Assembly: GCA_011390515.1 (NCBI GenBank)
Contig: JAABSJ010000029.1
Span: 1 to 39,729 of the forward strand
Length of the DNA: 39,729 nucleotides
Direction of reading: 5' to 3'
DNA from: Oscillatoria sp.
GTDB lineage: Bacteria; Cyanobacteriota; Cyanobacteriia; Cyanobacteriales; Laspinemataceae
Shown here piece by piece: positions 8,484-16,565 of this stretch; the stretch's first letter is position 1; the number at the start of each line of letters is the position of its first letter. Made by a program: the position numbers and the translations under genes. Under the pieces are notes generated by a model, which saw only the letters and a program-made list of their open reading frames with translations, did not search any database and had not been told where the DNA came from.

Positions 8484-8845
8484 TTTCAGGGCAGTTTAAT
8501 AGAAAGGGAGAATTAGTCTTTGATATTGGGTTAATTGCTGTAGATGACACCTATTCTCCAGTCAGGGCAATTCTAGATACAGGTTTCACCGATTGGCTGC
8601 TGATTAATGCCGAAGAAGCCGAGGACTTGGGGTGGTTGTCTGTGGGATATCCAAGAAGAGTCCAGACAGCAGGGGGACAAGTATTTTTGAATCTTTATGA
8701 GGGAAATGTACTAATGGATAACGAAGAATGGATTGTTCCTGTCTTAGGGGGATATCGCGTCAAAGAAATTCTGTTAGGTGTACAGTGGTTGCGATATAAG
8801 CGGCTGGTTGCCGATTTTGCCGCAGGGGTGCTGACATTAGGGTAG
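8480..8845 (+). CDS. Retropepsin-like aspartic protease family protein
   Basis: About 121 residues from the ATG at 8480, chosen because it overlaps the upstream stop (ATGA). A longer frame from 8435 would run through the neighbour. The core motif AILDTGFTDWLLI carries Asp33-Thr34-Gly35, the catalytic triplet of single-domain retropepsin-like proteases, which act as dimers. The C-terminal half, EILLGVQWLRYKRLVADF, matches the second hydrophobic signature of this clan (a G-hydrophobic pattern before the final strands). The substrate is unknown. A deleted copy of the same gene lies upstream at 7683-7776, separated by two MITE-like elements. Confidence 0.8.
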   Translation: MISGQFNRKGELVFDIGLIAVDDTYSPVRAILDTGFTDWLLINAEEAEDLGWLSVGYPRRVQTAGGQVFLNLYEGNVLMDNEEWIVPVLGGYRVKEILLGVQWLRYKRLVADFAAGVLTLG

Positions 8846-8933
8846 ACTGTTAGCCAAATCTTAAACTTTGCCAAATAACCGCCTTATTCTGAGAAAATAG
8901 AAGAGTAAGGTGTAAAATAACCCCCTTAAAAAT

Positions 8934-9506
8934 ATGGATGCTAAGGAACTACTAGAACGGTATGCCGCTGGAGAACGAGATTTTCGCGATACGGACCTGT
9001 TCCGGGCGGAGCTGAGTAATGCGGAGTTGAGTGGTGTCAGCTTCTTTCGCACGAGCTTGTTTGGGGCGAATCTATTTCGGGCTAAACTGATTGGGTGTGA
9101 TTTTTTCCGGTCTACCCTGATCGGGGCCAATCTCTATTGTGCGAATCTCAGTGGTGCCAATTTGACTGGCGCAAATTTGACCGGCGCGAATCTCAGTGGT
9201 GCGGATTTAAGTGGTGCGGACCTCACGGATGCGGATTTGGGAGGTGCGGACTTGAGTTATGCCACGTTGCATTATACGGATTTCACAGGTGCCAACTTAT
9301 TTCGGGCGATGATGGTGGATGCGAAGTTGAATCATGCCAAGTTGGTGCGGGTTCGCTTGCGGGGTGCGAATTTGAATGGCGCGATCGCAGAAGGGGCGAT
9401 TTTGTCGAAGGTGATGGGGCTTTCGGAGGAGGCGAAACAGGACCTGCTCGATCGCGGTGCAGTGTTCCAGGAGTTGACAGAAGCTGTTCCCTCCCCGATC
9501 GCCTGA
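8934..9506 (+). CDS. Pentapeptide repeat protein
   Basis: A 190-residue protein. After about 25 residues it consists of tandem A(D/N)LXX units (for example GANLTGANLSGADLSGADL) forming a right-handed quadrilateral beta-helix. The run is interrupted near the start by Phe-containing variants (RTSLFGANLFRAKL) and ends at about residue 160. A short helical tail with SEEAKQDLLDRG follows. There is no signal peptide or membrane helix, so it is probably cytoplasmic. Proteins of this family are numerous in cyanobacteria and mostly lack an assigned role. DNA mimicry as in MfpA/Qnr is known for a few but is not indicated here. Confidence 0.9.
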   Translation: MDAKELLERYAAGERDFRDTDLFRAELSNAELSGVSFFRTSLFGANLFRAKLIGCDFFRSTLIGANLYCANLSGANLTGANLTGANLSGADLSGADLTDADLGGADLSYATLHYTDFTGANLFRAMMVDAKLNHAKLVRVRLRGANLNGAIAEGAILSKVMGLSEEAKQDLLDRGAVFQELTEAVPSPIA

Positions 9507-9588
9507 CTTAATCCGACTCGGGGGCGATCGCACTTCACCACTCACCCGGCGATCGCCCCATCGGACTAAACCTGTCCCTCAGTCAACC

Positions 9589-10605
9589 TTACTGCACAAA
9601 CAACGGCATCACTTCCGCCGCTGTTAACAACCCGTAAATCCCCCGTTGATGCAAGCGCACCCCTGCTTTCAAATACCCAAAGGCAGGACCGCAAACATTC
9701 GCCGCCATACTGGTTTCATCCCCGAGGGTAAAGGTATGGGTGGAGATTTTACCCTCAAAGGTGCGACCTGTAATTTGGACATTGGTACTTAGCGGCTTTT
9801 GAGGATTGCGGGTATCTACAATCCCGCCCACAGTGACGCGATCGCGCGAACAAATTCCCGCCAATTCCAACATAATATCATCGGCGTGTTCCATGTTTTC
9901 CAAGGCCAATTTGCCATCGGTGCGATCGAGCAACGCTTCCACTTCTGCATCGCTCATCGCCATCGCCTGAGCTACGGTATAACCAGGAATATGGGCAATA
10001 TCTTCGCGAATCGTGGCGCGATAGGCTTCCCAGTTGGCAATCCCGACGCCAAAGGTAATTTTCACGCTGTGGACTTCCGCATAACTTTGGGCGGCTAAAG
10101 CAGCAGCAGCCGTTAATAAGCCGGGGGTAGCACCACAGCCTGTCATGTAGGTAATCCCGGCTTTTTGTAAGTCTTCCTGGAGTTCGAGTAACTGTTCAAC
10201 AGCGCTAGTGCGTTTGAGCGCATCCACTAAGACACCGCGCCATCCGGACTCGATAAATTGTCTTGCCACCGATGCCATAAAGGTATTGGGGAGGTTGGGT
10301 AAGGCGAGGAAATACCCATCCACGTCAGCTTGAGAAATTAATTCGGCGATGCTGTCTTGGCTGAGGATGCCACCGGGTTCGAGATAGCCGAGGGACCCCT
10401 GTTGATGGTAGGTGCGGATGCAGGCATCAGGATTTAAGCCTTGGGAATTGTAGGCGTATCCTTGTTTATCGGCAGCCGCTACCCAGAGGGTTTCGCGTTT
10501 CGGGGCGAGGATCCGGGCGGCAGCTTGTCCTAAGCCGCCAAACCCCAGAACACCGATGCGGAGGGGGGTTTGGGTTGGGGAGTGGGGGGTTTGCAGGTTA
10601 CTCAT
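9589..10605 (-). CDS. Saccharopine dehydrogenase-like oxidoreductase
   Basis: A 338-residue protein with an N-terminal Rossmann nucleotide-binding loop, [10 protein letters not shown] (Gly21-x-Gly23-x-x-Gly26). The central [20 protein letters not shown] segment and C-terminal region are typical of the conserved cyanobacterial family annotated as saccharopine dehydrogenase-like. Cyanobacteria generally do not use the saccharopine lysine pathway, so the true substrate is unknown. It has no signal peptide, hence a cytosolic NAD(P)-dependent oxidoreductase is likely. It converges with the pentapeptide gene across 82 bp that contain HIP1 sites. The ATG at 10605 is followed by a Pro/Thr-rich 14-residue leader before the fold begins. 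Confidence 0.8.
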   Translation of the reverse strand: MSNLQTPHSPTQTPLRIGVLGFGGLGQAAARILAPKRETLWVAAADKQGYAYNSQGLNPDACIRTYHQQGSLGYLEPGGILSQDSIAELISQADVDGYFLALPNLPNTFMASVARQFIESGWRGVLVDALKRTSAVEQLLELQEDLQKAGITYMTGCGATPGLLTAAAALAAQSYAEVHSVKITFGVGIANWEAYRATIREDIAHIPGYTVAQAMAMSDAEVEALLDRTDGKLALENMEHADDIMLELAGICSRDRVTVGGIVDTRNPQKPLSTNVQITGRTFEGKISTHTFTLGDETSMAANVCGPAFGYLKAGVRLHQRGIYGLLTAAEVMPLFVQ

Positions 10606-11128
10606 GGGGGATTCCTTGAATTAAACAGATTTTTATTATCTAACGGAAGTTGAGCAGCACCACGGTTTCTGGGGTGAGATGCGCCGGGATTTGTAAAGAA
10701 TTATGAATGACCGGACTGGGGCCAGAGCTATCAAAATTTTTATGGGGGAGCATCAATTGTGTCAATGTTTCCAGACGGTTGGTCCTAGATTAGCAGGGGG
10801 TAAAGCGGCCTGACTGTAGCGCAATGGCGGGGATGGAGGCGGGTTGGGAAGGGCGGGGACTCAAGAGGCAGCCCCTCAAGATTTGGTGGCGGGGATCACT
10901 TGACGACTCCCTCAAGTTAGGGGAAACTTAGCAAATATTGAGTGATTTACTCTAATCGGTAATAAATTTTGTTAAGGTATGACTCAATATAATTCGATTG
11001 GTCACAATAAGTAACAAGGCTGGCCAAGCTGGGCAGTCTAGGATCCCCGAATTGACCCAAAGGCATGACTGGCGGTGCTAGGGATGCCTACGGATGAATT
11101 CCAACCACCTACAACGCAAACCAAACCC
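10606..11128. other. 523 bp divergent intergenic region
   Basis: No convincing gene. The left half is G-rich and featureless. The stretch 10920-11000 is AT-rich and holds a consensus -10 box (see 10988-10993). It probably carries the promoters for the leftward oxidoreductase and the rightward DUF2997 operon. An in-frame extension of the DUF2997 gene to 11075 exists but is not needed. Confidence 0.5.
10988..10993 (+). promoter_or_regulatory. Candidate -10 box for the DUF2997-ycf35-ferredoxin operon
   Basis: A perfect TATAAT lies in an AT-rich stretch 135 bp upstream of the DUF2997 ATG. A TTGTTA stands upstream, but with a 13 bp gap, shorter than the usual 17, so this may be a -35-independent promoter or chance. 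Confidence 0.3.
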
Positions 11129-11338
11129 ATGGAAACACTCGAATTTGTCATCTACCCCGATGGTCGAGTGCAGGAAAAAGTCACTGGCATTGTCGGTGCA
11201 TCCTGTGCAGAAGTCACAGCGGCGATCGAAGCCCAACTGGGACAGGTCCTTGTCCAGGAGAAGACTTCAGAACATTTTGCCCAAGTGGTAGAACTGTCCC
11301 AGACTGCAACCGCCCAGGCGAGTTGGAGTGAGTGGTAA
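11129..11338 (+). CDS. DUF2997 domain protein
   Basis: A 69-residue protein beginning METLEFVIYPDGRVQEKVTG, the hallmark of DUF2997, a short family found beside Ycf35/DUF1257 in cyanobacteria. The segment after it, SCAEVTAAIEAQLG, forms the helix typical of the family. The start at 11129 is chosen because the conserved domain begins with this Met. The longer frame from 11075 adds only unconserved residues. Function is unknown. The tight linkage to ycf35 and a ferredoxin suggests a shared redox or iron-sulfur-related role (inference). Confidence 0.85.
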   Translation: METLEFVIYPDGRVQEKVTGIVGASCAEVTAAIEAQLGQVLVQEKTSEHFAQVVELSQTATAQASWSEW

Positions 11339-11413
11339 ATTTTTGTAAATCTGCAATTTAATTGTTTCTGGTCCCTTTAGATTCACAATTGTCAGCACAA
11401 GAGAGTCATCACT

Positions 11414-11800
11414 ATGTCACATTTCAGCCAAATTAAGACCCAAATTCGCAATCTGACTTCGTTGCAATCGGCGTTAACGGAGTTGGGAATTGACTGGAAA
11501 TCCGGGCCGACGGAGGTTCGGGGTTATAAAGGATTAACCCATGACGCCGAAGTGGCGATCGCCCAAGAGAATGGGTATGACATCGGGTTTGCTTGGAACG
11601 GCGAAGAATATTCCCTGGTTGCAGATTTGCAATATTGGCAGCAACCTTGGACGGTGAATCGGTTTTTGAATGAAGTTACCCAGCGCTATGCCTATCACAC
11701 CGTGGTGAATGAAACGGCGAAACAAGGGTTTCAAGTTGCCGAACAGGAAAAAAATCAGGATGGTTCGATCCGGGTTGTCTTGCAACGTTGGGCAAGCTAA
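11414..11800 (+). CDS. ycf35: Ycf35 / DUF1257 family protein
   Basis: A 128-residue protein starting MSHFSQIKTQIRNLTSLQSAL and containing RGYKGLTHDAEVAI and GYDIGFAWNGEEY. These are the conserved blocks of Ycf35, a protein also encoded in red-algal and related plastid genomes. It is full length. The stop codon overlaps the ferredoxin start by one base (TAATG), indicating coupling. The role of Ycf35 is not established. The operon context with a 4Fe-4S ferredoxin points to electron transfer or cofactor metabolism. Confidence 0.9.
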   Translation: MSHFSQIKTQIRNLTSLQSALTELGIDWKSGPTEVRGYKGLTHDAEVAIAQENGYDIGFAWNGEEYSLVADLQYWQQPWTVNRFLNEVTQRYAYHTVVNETAKQGFQVAEQEKNQDGSIRVVLQRWAS

Positions 11801-12270
11801 TGGAGGATTTTTCTGAGTTCTCAACCCCCGAAACTCCGGACCGTTCGGGTCTCGAACCGGAGTTAGGTGGCGCGTTACGGGATGCCCCGGAACGTTCAGG
11901 TTTGGAGCCAGAGTTAGGCGGCGCATTGCGACAAAATGGTGTCTATGTGGACGAACCGACTTGCATTGGCTGCAAACATTGCGCTCATGTGGCGCGAAAT
12001 ACCTTCTATATTGAGGAGGATTATGGACGTTCTCGGGTGATTCGTCAGGACGGAGACCCGGAGGATGTGATTCAAGAGGCGATCGACACTTGTCCAGTGG
12101 ACTGTATTCACTGGGTGGATTACACGGAACTGACACAATTAGAAAAAGAGCGACAGTTTCAGGTGATTCCCCGAGTGGGTTATCCGGTGGAACAGGCGGT
12201 TTCCATTGTGGGGACTCGCCGGAAAAAAGAAGTGTCTAAGTCGAAGAAAAAGAAGCCAAATCGTGACTAG
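11800..12270 (+). CDS. 4Fe-4S ferredoxin-like protein
   Basis: A 156-residue protein. Cys55-x2-Cys58-x2-Cys61 (CIGCKHC) together with Cys98-Pro (TCPVDCIHW, with an extra Cys102) forms a single bacterial-type [4Fe-4S] site. The N-terminus contains a duplicated 13-residue motif, RSGLEPELGGALR, separated by a short DAPE linker. The C-terminus is highly basic (KKEVSKSKKKKPNRD). The start at 11800 is preferred over 11788 because it overlaps the ycf35 stop as TAATG. The N-terminal duplication resembles that of related cyanobacterial ferredoxins as I recall them, so it is likely functional and not a recent error. Confidence 0.85.
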   Translation: MEDFSEFSTPETPDRSGLEPELGGALRDAPERSGLEPELGGALRQNGVYVDEPTCIGCKHCAHVARNTFYIEEDYGRSRVIRQDGDPEDVIQEAIDTCPVDCIHWVDYTELTQLEKERQFQVIPRVGYPVEQAVSIVGTRRKKEVSKSKKKKPNRD

Positions 12271-12363
12271 AGGGGTGCGCTTGACTCACTTCAAGGAGGC
12301 GAAACTTTATTGTTTTGGTTTGTTGAAGGGGTAGGAAGCGGACTGATTTTCCAGAAAGGCTCA

Positions 12364-12418
12364 AACTGGAGAACGACTGAAGTCGTTACTACGAACTATC
12401 TGGAGAACGACTGAAGTT
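12364..12418. repeat. Two degenerate copies of the AACGACTTCAGTCGTT repeat
   Basis: Two copies on the minus strand of the unit that is tandemly arrayed at 20135-20523 and 39632-39729. Copy 1 reads GAACGACTGAAGTCGTTACT and continues into ACGAAC. Copy 2 breaks down after GACTGAAGTTGCAAC. The core is a near-palindrome with 7 bp arms. Confidence 0.7.
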
Positions 12419-12463
12419 GCAACAACCGGCCGCCAATCGTTCAAACCCCCGCCTAACAGCTCA

Positions 12464-12566
12464 AGTCGGTTGAAACCGACTGAAAACACCACAGCATAAG
12501 ACAGCATAAGACTTGCAGTCGTCTTTAGACGACTTTAGCTATGAGGCGGGGGATTGATCCCCCGCC
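12464..12566. terminator. Row of three hairpins ending the ferredoxin operon
   Basis: Three perfect short palindromes follow one another: AGTCGGTT-GA-AACCGACT (12464-12481), GTCGTCT-TT-AGACGAC (12518-12533) and a 10 bp stem GGCGGGGGAT-TG-ATCCCCCGCC (12545-12566). The last is followed, about 18 bp on, by a T6 run. It lies between two convergent genes and could terminate both. The rest of the 324 bp gap holds no gene. Confidence 0.45.
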
Positions 12567-12594
12567 GGTTGTTGCTGTTGGGGCTTTTTTGGGT

Positions 12595-12873
12595 TTATTT
12601 TAAGGGGTTATGTTCAGCGAGGATGCGTTCGACGCGGGCTTCTTCTACTTTTGATGTGAGTTTTTCGGCTTCATGGCGATCGCGCACGGTTTTGGAGAGG
12701 CTAAAGGTTGATCCGACGGTGAAGAGAACGCCCATTCCCATGTAGCCTTTGACCCAATTGGTGACGGGTAAGTTAACGATTCCGACTCCAGTAGCGACTA
12801 AGGCGATCGCAAAGGAAACCCAAACTTGAATCATCCAGGCAGCCGTGTCTTCTTGGGTAGGTAATTTGTTCAT
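12595..12873 (-). CDS. YiaA/YiaB-like two-helix membrane protein
   Basis: A 92-residue protein with two hydrophobic helices. The first spans AAWMIQVWVSFAIALVATGV (about residues 10-30). The second, GYMGMGVLFTVGSTFSLSKT, is followed by RDRHEAEKL. This helix pair with a short loop and a charged, helical tail matches the YiaAB two-helix domain. The ATG at 12873 is chosen, with GAGGG upstream. An in-frame extension to 12975 is not supported. The role of the family is unknown. It is located in the inner membrane. Confidence 0.75.
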   Translation of the reverse strand: MNKLPTQEDTAAWMIQVWVSFAIALVATGVGIVNLPVTNWVKGYMGMGVLFTVGSTFSLSKTVRDRHEAEKLTSKVEEARVERILAEHNPLK

Positions 12874-13278
12874 AATAAACACCCTCAATCTCTGATGTTC
12901 AGAGTGGTAAACACTCAAGCTTGTTGTGAGCTTGTTTGGCTTTATCCTATTGCTAATCCGGTGGACTCCAAGCAACCCTGTGCCACTTTAAAAACTGGCA
13001 TTTTTTGGGAGATCGCCGGACTGCCAGAAGAGGGGTATGCCGCCTGGATGCGCTTGATGCTCAAAGGCGATCGCTCCGGTGGTGGTGTCATTATGCCACG
13101 CTCCGCCATGCTTGAGAAATTTCTTGACAATTTGGCAATTATCGGGTAATATAGTTCACTGAACTGAAGAGAGAGGATAGCCATTAATAGGCGATCGCCG
13201 ATGTCAGTTCCCAAGCCTTGATCACCCCCGAAAACCCCAGCGCATCACGGGAGAACTTCAGGGGAAAGACCGTAACCC
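12874..13278. other. 405 bp intergenic region without a recognisable gene
   Basis: Contains several GCGATCGC-type sites and an 84-codon plus-strand open frame (12895-13149) that has no homology I recognise, a Cys/Trp-rich start and no ribosome site, so I treat it as chance. A short AAAAACTGGCATTTTTT segment at about 12990 might be a weak hairpin. Confidence 0.4.
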
Positions 13279-13890
13279 CTATTCTTCAATGGGGTTTTCT
13301 TCCTGGAACATGAAAAGATCTTCTGTTTTCTCCAAGGGTTCCTCCTCGTCAATTAACCCACTGAGGTTTTGCACCACGAAGGGTAGAGAAGCCCCTTTTA
13401 AGCCGCGTTTAATGCGATCTGCCGTGTCATCAAACACCACAAACAAGGGATAAATCGTATCCGACCCTTCCCCAATGATGTATTGATACCGTAGAGGCAT
13501 TAACCACTCATAAGCGTGAGACAACCACATTTGAGTTTGTCGCCAGCGGCGAAGTAAATCGGAAAAATCTTCTTCCGGGCGATGAATAAACACAAAGATT
13601 TCCACCCCCATTTTCACCTTCCAATCCGGGTCACACATCAGAATGGCGACATCACAGGGTAAAGAAATCACATCCCCAGAATTGGCCTTCAATCCAGTCA
13701 CCGAATGGGAAGAAATCGTTTCCCGAATGCGGATATTCGGCAAAGGAATTGGGATAACACTTTCCTGGGGACGGCGCATACTTGGAATCATTTCCAAATA
13801 GGTTCGATACTGCCGCAACAGGGCGATCGCACTAGCCCGATTGCTATAGTCAGCGAGTAACTGTTCGTAATGGTATTGTTTAAGAGACAT
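13279..13890 (-). CDS. Hypothetical cytosolic protein
   Basis: A 203-residue soluble protein with no signal peptide or membrane helix, not recognised. The N-terminal 30 residues are helical and Tyr/Gln-rich (QYHYEQLLADYSNRASAIAL). The middle has beta-like segments (VISLPCDVAILMCDPDWKV) and a Trp-rich helix (RRWRQTQMWLSHAYEWLM). The last 25 residues are strongly acidic (DEEEPLEKTEDLF). The start ATG at 13890 gives a complete protein. It lies 179 bp downstream of pilC on the same strand and might be co-transcribed, but a pilus role is only a positional guess. Confidence 0.65.
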   Translation of the reverse strand: MSLKQYHYEQLLADYSNRASAIALLRQYRTYLEMIPSMRRPQESVIPIPLPNIRIRETISSHSVTGLKANSGDVISLPCDVAILMCDPDWKVKMGVEIFVFIHRPEEDFSDLLRRWRQTQMWLSHAYEWLMPLRYQYIIGEGSDTIYPLFVVFDDTADRIKRGLKGASLPFVVQNLSGLIDEEEPLEKTEDLFMFQEENPIEE

Positions 13891-14069
13891 AATTTTTCAA
13901 GAGGTTTCAACTTCTGGATTGACCTAAACTGAGTCGGCATTCCAGTCAATGAGCCGTATCAAGAAACCCAAATCCGATTGAAAGCGGGGGAAATTTGTAA
14001 TCAACCCCGCTAGTTCTTGGCATTTCGCTCTCAGGAATCGGTTCGCCAATCCAGCTCATCCCTCTCGGT

Positions 14070-15197
14070 TTATCCGAGTTGGTCAAACACAGCAAACATA
14101 GGCAGATACATAGACATCAAAATCGAACCCACCATTGCCGCAATCCCCACCATCATAATCGGTTCCAGGGTACTGGTGAGACCTTTGACTGCTTGTTCCA
14201 CTTCATCTTCATAAAAATCGGCAACTTTGGACAGCATCTTGTCCAGTTCCCCGGTTTCTTCTCCAATTCGCATCATGGAAAGGGCCATTGCCGGAAAGAT
14301 GTTTTCCCGCTCAAATGCTTCCGTTAAGCTCCCCCCTTGTTCCACCTCGGCTTTACCATTACTAATGGCATTAGAAATCACCTGATTTCCGGCAGTACGG
14401 GCCACAATGTCAAAGGAACTGAGCATAGGAACGCCTGCGCCCGTTAACATGGAAAAGGTGCCACAGAAACGAGCCACCGCAGTAAGTTTAATTAACGGAC
14501 CAATGACCGGGAGATTCAAGTACATCCGATCGCAGATTAAGCGACCCTGGGGAGTTTTATAAAATGCTTTGTAGGCAGTCACCAAGAGGAAAAGGCAGAC
14601 AATCAAGGAACCGATTTTAATCGGCGTCCGAGTAAACTCACTGATTCCCAGCATAATTTGAGTAAACATGGGTAACTCTGCACCCAATTCCTCGAAAATG
14701 CCAGCAAAGGTCGGCAGCAGAAAGGTGGTCATCGCAAAAAACACGATAATCGCAATGCTTCCCACTGCTTTCGGATAGGCGGAGGCGGATTTGATGTGGT
14801 TTTGAATTTTGGCGGATTTTTCTAAAGAAATGGCGAGACGGTTGAGCACCATGTCAAGCACCCCCCCAATTTCTCCGGACTCGACCATTGCACAGTAGAG
14901 GTCATCAAAGATATCGGGGAATTTGGACATCGCCTCAGAAAGCGGAACCCCGGTTTCCAGTTCTCCTTTAATCTGCCGCAGGGCCTTTTTTAATTTAGCA
15001 TTATCTGAGGTTTCCCCCAGCATGGCGATCGCCTTCATTAACGCCACACCGGAGTTAAACATTACGGCTAACTGACGGGAAAAAACGGCTTTGTCTTTCA
15101 CCGTCATTTTAGCCATTGCCACATTGAGATTTTCTTCCAATGCGGCAAAATCAAAGCCTTTCTTTTTTTCTTCAGTTGTAATAACGTTTGTTGCCAT
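14070..15197 (-). CDS. pilC: Type IV pilus inner-membrane platform protein PilC
   Basis: A 375-residue protein with two T2SSF domains. The first begins near residue 38 (FSRQLAVMFNSGVALMKAIA) and ends with a helix SIAIIVFFAMTTFLLPTF. The second starts FCGTFSMLTGAGVPMLSSFD and ends LEPIMMVGIAAMVGSILMSM. Each has the expected GE(I/T)GG-like or GEETGELD turn. PilC is the membrane platform on which PilB and PilT drive pilin assembly and retraction. The start is well supported by AGGAGGT close upstream of the ATG. It is third in the pilB-pilT-pilC cluster, 190 bp after pilT, so it may also have its own promoter. Confidence 0.95.
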   Translation of the reverse strand: MATNVITTEEKKKGFDFAALEENLNVAMAKMTVKDKAVFSRQLAVMFNSGVALMKAIAMLGETSDNAKLKKALRQIKGELETGVPLSEAMSKFPDIFDDLYCAMVESGEIGGVLDMVLNRLAISLEKSAKIQNHIKSASAYPKAVGSIAIIVFFAMTTFLLPTFAGIFEELGAELPMFTQIMLGISEFTRTPIKIGSLIVCLFLLVTAYKAFYKTPQGRLICDRMYLNLPVIGPLIKLTAVARFCGTFSMLTGAGVPMLSSFDIVARTAGNQVISNAISNGKAEVEQGGSLTEAFERENIFPAMALSMMRIGEETGELDKMLSKVADFYEDEVEQAVKGLTSTLEPIMMVGIAAMVGSILMSMYLPMFAVFDQLG

Positions 15198-15387
15198 GAT
15201 TAACCTCCTGTTCGGGATATCTTGAGAGAGTGCAGGGATGGAAAAACTCGAAGCATCAGTAAATTTCTAAAGTAAGGGCTGATTCCATCGTAACAACCGG
15301 CGCTCTGGATGGAGGGTTGCCTGGGAAGATCGGAAAGATTGAGGGGGAGGGATTGACGCACTCCCCCCCAATATCCGGCCAACCCAA

Positions 15388-16488
15388 TTAGCGACCAGCC
15401 GGTGCATTGGTGAGGGCCGGTGAGGGTCCGATCAACCGTTCCAGTTCATCGGCTTTCACCGCTTTACTCATGGCCGCATCCCAAGAGATCTTGCCATCTT
15501 TGTAATGTTTAGCCAGAGCCATTTCCATCGTCTGCATTCCCAAGCGACCCCCGGTTTGGATCATGGAGTAAATCTGCGCCGTCTTACCTTCTTTGATTAA
15601 GTTGCCAATAGCAGCATTATTGACAAGAATCTCCTGGGCGCAGACCCGACCTCCGCCCAGCTTGGGAACCAAGTTTTGACTGCAAATCCCGATTAACGAA
15701 ATCCCCATCTGGGCGCGAATTTGGGATTTAACTTCTGGAGGAAACACATCCAGCATCCGGTCTACGGTCCCTGCTGCCGAGTTGGTGTGCAGAGTCCCGG
15801 TGACCAAGTGACCTGTTTCTGCGGCAGACACCGCCAGAGAAATCGTTTCAAAGTCCCGCATTTCCCCCACTAGAATAATATCCGGGTCTTGGCGCAGGGC
15901 TCCTTTGAGGGCGTTCGCAAAGCTCTTGGTGTCTTCCCCTTTTTGCCGTTGGTGGAATAAGCTCTTGATATTGGGAAACACATACTCAATCGGGTCTTCC
16001 ACCGTGAGGATATGTTCGGCGCGGGTGCGGTTCACCAGATCCAGCAATGCGGCCATCGTGGTGGTTTTTCCCGAACCCGTTTGACCCGTGACCAACAATA
16101 GCCCCCGAGGGCGCTCAGTCATTTCCCGGATCACCTGGGGAACCCCTAACTTATCCGCATTGGGAATGGTGGAACCCAAGGCCCGCAAACAAGAGGCCCA
16201 GCAACCCCGTTCCCGATAAACGTTCACCCGGAACCGGGCCAAGCCTTTGACCCCGTAAGCGCAGTCTAAATCCCAGTTCTGCTCCAACGTTTTGCGTTGT
16301 TGGTTATTGAGCATTTGGAAGATGACTTGCTGACAATCTTCCGGGGCGAGACTTTCCCCAAATTGGACCTGAGGAGTTAGTTTCCCGCTGATGCGGAAGA
16401 AAATGGGTGCACCGGCTTGGATGTGGATGTCTGAACCCCCTTGTTCAACCAGGGACTCCATAATATCTTCAATGACCAGACCTGCCAT
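15388..16488 (-). CDS. pilT: Type IV pilus retraction ATPase PilT
   Basis: A 366-residue hexameric ATPase. The N-terminal PAS-like domain contains GGSDIHIQAGAPIFFRISG. The Walker A loop GQTGSGKTTT is at about residues 134-143. The Asp box is VEDPIEYVF, Walker B is DIILVGEMRD and the His box is TGTLHTNSA. The C-terminal retraction motif reads AIGNLIKEGK, one residue away from the consensus AIRNLIRE. PilT depolymerises pili and powers twitching or phototactic motility. It lies 77 bp downstream of pilB. The protein is complete and all ATPase motifs are present, so it should be active. Confidence 0.97.
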   Translation of the reverse strand: MAGLVIEDIMESLVEQGGSDIHIQAGAPIFFRISGKLTPQVQFGESLAPEDCQQVIFQMLNNQQRKTLEQNWDLDCAYGVKGLARFRVNVYRERGCWASCLRALGSTIPNADKLGVPQVIREMTERPRGLLLVTGQTGSGKTTTMAALLDLVNRTRAEHILTVEDPIEYVFPNIKSLFHQRQKGEDTKSFANALKGALRQDPDIILVGEMRDFETISLAVSAAETGHLVTGTLHTNSAAGTVDRMLDVFPPEVKSQIRAQMGISLIGICSQNLVPKLGGGRVCAQEILVNNAAIGNLIKEGKTAQIYSMIQTGGRLGMQTMEMALAKHYKDGKISWDAAMSKAVKADELERLIGPSPALTNAPAGR

Positions 16489-16565
16489 AGTCGCGTTTTC
16501 TCCGATAATCTCTGTTTAGATTGTATTGAAAGTAAATTGCCGTGGAAAGTTAGGCCGCGATCGCC

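Noticed and set aside
9137..9511. 124-codon Cys/Trp-rich ORF within the pentapeptide gene
   Set aside because: Regular repeats in the DNA keep other frames open. The Trp-Cys-Gly pattern is a by-product.
9589..10605. True lysine-pathway saccharopine dehydrogenase
   Set aside because: Only family-level similarity is seen and that pathway is not expected in cyanobacteria.
12895..13149. 84-codon plus-strand ORF
   Set aside because: Unusual composition, no ribosome site, overlaps the likely promoter of the YiaA/B-like gene.
15200..15382. 60-codon ORF between pilT and pilC
   Set aside because: No recognisable content. The gap is more likely leader or spacer sequence.
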